Of a DNA stretch of 64,000 nucleotides, positions 62,242-64,000 are shown in pieces; the stretch's first letter is position 1, and each line of letters begins with the position of its first letter. A program made the translations under genes and the position numbers. Below the pieces are notes generated by a model. It searched no databases. It was not told the DNA's origin and was given only the letters and a program-made list of their open reading frames with translations. This DNA comes from Caldilineaceae bacterium (GTDB lineage Bacteria > Chloroflexota > Anaerolineae > Caldilineales > Caldilineaceae), in assembly GCA_026645575.1 (NCBI GenBank), contig JAPKMW010000042.1:21117-85116 (forward strand), given 5' to 3'.

Positions 62242-62319
62242 CATCAACTCCTTGTGGTGTTAACGGGACTGCTCCCTCCCACACCTAAAATCGATTGCAA
62301 TTTCGTAAAAACCAGGTAC

Positions 62320-62354
62320 GCTACGCTTAGCCAGTCTCTGAGTGACTAAGCGTA
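62320..62354. repeat. Short palindrome between rplK and rplA
   Basis: Perfect 10-bp arms CTACGCTTAG (62320-62329) and CTAAGCGTAG (62345-62354) flank a 15-nt centre that itself contains CAGTCTCTGAGTG. It separates two genes that are normally adjacent in one operon, so it is more likely a processing or attenuation site than a full stop. Confidence 0.65.
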
Positions 62355-62376
62355 GGTATAGTCGCTATGCACCCGG

Positions 62377-62802
62377 TTAGTCGGTAACCGTAATGCCCAT
62401 GCTGCGCGCCGTACCTTCGACCATACGCATGGCGCTCTCCAGATTAATCGGTCCCAGATCACGCAGCTTGATTTCGGCAATTTCGCGCACCTGTTGGCGA
62501 TTGATCTTGCCGACTTTGGTCTTATTCGGTTCGGCGCTGCCAGAGGTAATGCCGGCAGCTTTCTTGATCAAATCGCCGGCGGGCGGCGTCTTCATGATGA
62601 AGGTGAAGGAGTTATCGGAGAAAATCGTAATTTCCACCGGAATCACCTGCCCAATCATCGACTGGGTGCGGGCGTTGTACTCTTTGCAAAACGCCATGAT
62701 GTTGACGCCTTGCGGACCAAGCGCCGTACCAACGGGCGGCGCCGGATTCGCTTTACCGGCATTCAACTGCAATTTAACAATCGCTTTGACTTTCTTTGCC
62801 AT
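62377..62802 (-). CDS. rplK: 50S ribosomal protein L11
   Basis: 141 aa, normal length. [26 protein letters not shown] and the C-terminal rRNA-binding part [10 protein letters not shown] are diagnostic. The start ATG at 62802 has AAGGAG upstream. Confidence 0.98.
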   Translation of the reverse strand: MAKKVKAIVKLQLNAGKANPAPPVGTALGPQGVNIMAFCKEYNARTQSMIGQVIPVEITIFSDNSFTFIMKTPPAGDLIKKAAGITSGSAEPNKTKVGKINRQQVREIAEIKLRDLGPINLESAMRMVEGTARSMGITVTD

Positions 62803-62874
62803 ACCTTACTCCTTCTGGTTCTGGTAAACGCCTATTGGCTCCCAGAGGCCAGCGGTTCAAAAATTGATGACCTA

Positions 62875-62935
62875 CCTAAAGACGGTTGGTTCGTTGGTTG
62901 AACCTGTCGAAACCAACGAACCAACCACCTTTAGG
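62875..62935. repeat. 25-bp palindrome overlapping the nusG stop codon
   Basis: Arms 62875-62899 and 62911-62935 (core GGTTGGTTCGTTGG) pair at 23 of 25 positions with an 11-nt loop. The right arm contains the nusG TAA. It lies between nusG and rplK. Confidence 0.85.
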
Positions 62936-63572
62936 CATCGCGTTCTAATTGTAAAAAGTCAACTTCAACCGGTGTTTCCCGATTGAAGAAACTCACGATC
63001 ACTTTGGCTTTGCCTTTGTCAGCATCAATCGTTTCGACAATGCCACTGAATTCGGCAAAAGGGCCACTCATAATACGCACATGCTCGCCTGGGTTAAAGC
63101 TGACCTTGAGCTTGGGTTGGTCAGATTCAATGCGTTGCATGATTTTGGACACTTCTTCTGCACTTAGTGGCGTCGGTTTATTGCCCATGCCGACAAAGCC
63201 GGTTACACCGGGACTGTTGCGCACAACATACCAGCTATCTTCATCCATGATCATGTTCACCAGAACATAGCCCGGAAAGACACGCCGTTCGACTTCGCGC
63301 CGGACACCGTTACGAATTTCAATTTCCGTTTCTGTTGGCACCACAACTTGCAAAATACGATCACTCATGCCCATCGATTCGGCACGATGCTCGATATTCT
63401 TCTTGACCTTGTTCTCCATACCGGAATAGCTATGGATCACATACCACTGACCGACACCCTTTTCGGCTGCTGCTTCTGCATCCAGTTGTGCTGCAATCTC
63501 AGCATCCAATGCCGCCCAATCATCATTGGCGGCTGTGGGGCCGGTTTCTGAATTGGCGGACTGAGTCGTCAC
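62931..63572 (-). CDS. nusG: Transcription termination/antitermination protein NusG
   Basis: 213 aa from the GTG at 63572, which has AAGGAG 7 nt upstream; the longer frame to 63605 covers the ribosome binding site. The NGN domain begins QWYVIHSYSGMENKVKKNIE and includes FPGYVLVNM. The KOW domain is FNPGEHVRIMSGPFAEFSGI. An acidic 40-residue N-terminal extension is present. NusG couples RNA polymerase to Rho and ribosomes. Confidence 0.96.
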   Translation of the reverse strand: MTTQSANSETGPTAANDDWAALDAEIAAQLDAEAAAEKGVGQWYVIHSYSGMENKVKKNIEHRAESMGMSDRILQVVVPTETEIEIRNGVRREVERRVFPGYVLVNMIMDEDSWYVVRNSPGVTGFVGMGNKPTPLSAEEVSKIMQRIESDQPKLKVSFNPGEHVRIMSGPFAEFSGIVETIDADKGKAKVIVSFFNRETPVEVDFLQLERDA

Positions 63573-63706
63573 GATGATCTCCTTACTGAATCGGTTATTA
63601 CACACAATAACAACGGATTTTACTCAACAATGGATTGACGTAATGCTACTGTTGTTATCGAGGGTAATATAACTTGTTACAGCCTGTTGTCCTGCTCAGT
63701 CAGTAC

Positions 63707-63925
63707 TCAGAAGGCGCCGATGATGAGGGTGACGATCAGGCTGAATAGGGAGTCGATGCCAAATAGAACAATGGCGGCAACGAGCGTAACTATGGAGACA
63801 ACCCAGGTCAAGCGCAAGCCCTCTTCGCGCGTCGGCCAAGTTACTTTGGAAATTTCGGTACGCGTTTCCCGGAAATAACGAACCAACGCATTGTCCGGTT
63901 TGATTGTTAGATTAGCACGCCCCAT
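63707..63925 (-). CDS. secE: Preprotein translocase subunit SecE
   Basis: 72 aa with one C-terminal membrane helix (about 42-70) after the conserved amphipathic part YFRETRTEISKVTWPTREEG. It is the small essential subunit of the SecYEG channel. It heads the nusG-rplKAJL cluster as usual. The last 75 nt of the window (63926-64000) show no tRNA or gene that I can support. Confidence 0.96.
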   Translation of the reverse strand: MGRANLTIKPDNALVRYFRETRTEISKVTWPTREEGLRLTWVVSIVTLVAAIVLFGIDSLFSLIVTLIIGAF

Positions 63926-64000
63926 GTTACCCTCACATCAGTAGAAAAATATCGCGTTCACAAGCGCAGATAACTGTTCTTCTAAAATAACCACCGGCGT

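Noticed and set aside
63926..64000. tRNA-Trp or rpmG expected upstream of secE
   Set aside because: The remaining 75 nt show no tRNA fold or L33-like frame.

Overview
The window looks like chromosomal DNA of a Chloroflexota bacterium, probably of the Caldilinea/Anaerolineae side. This is inferred from gene content, not from a marker search. The pointers are secreted proteins ending in a short YLPLVxR-type tail, an ECF-like sigma factor of a type I associate with this phylum, F420/deazaflavin-type enzymes, Uma2 and Rpn nucleases, and GC-rich genes separated by AT-richer palindromic spacers. I recognised no tRNA, rRNA, CRISPR array or insertion sequence.

Layout. 1-6342: a TPR regulator cut by the left edge is divergent from a 1608-aa secreted clostripain-like (C11) protein. 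6776-9275: an ECF-like sigma factor, then a cluster of very small proteins around a ParB-like domain protein. 9385-16418 (minus): K+ channel with RCK domains, GNAT, sugar-phosphate isomerase-like TIM barrel, enolase-superfamily enzyme, a secreted conserved protein and a PRC-barrel lipoprotein. 16747-26559: a 1738-aa alpha-2-macroglobulin with dockerin- and cohesin-like ends, a second secreted C11 protein, and a second TPR regulator divergent from it. The regulator/C11 pair therefore occurs twice. 26576-30742: SAM methyltransferase, Rpn nuclease and an unaccompanied molybdopterin subunit of the xanthine dehydrogenase family.

30953-40288 holds the complete ligase-associated DNA damage response set (exonuclease, ATP-dependent ligase, DEXH helicase, PdeM). 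It is interrupted by a VOC protein and a nucleotidyltransferase, and by a compositionally distinct type II-like restriction-modification pair. 40320-42241 has small genes and three truncated remnants. 42242-47922 carries argH, a CPBP protease, rsmG, rex and a zinc metallopeptidase. 48375-54919 carries a helix-hairpin-helix protein, murJ, ridA, a phosphatase, an FMN-split-barrel protein, an aminotransferase and a Uma2 protein. 55159-60008 has a rare-looking methyltransferase/ATP-grasp fusion and a collagen-like secreted protein with calcium-binding inserts. 60206-63925 is the secE-nusG-rplK-rplA-rplJ-rplL cluster with an L10 leader and attenuator.

Two themes cut across the window. First, most gene ends carry long, often perfect palindromes. 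At least two sequence families recur, and one copy sits in frame inside a coding region. Second, several genes have a TATAAT-like box only 7-10 nt before the start codon, which suggests leaderless transcripts. All calls come from reading the sequence; no database search was run.
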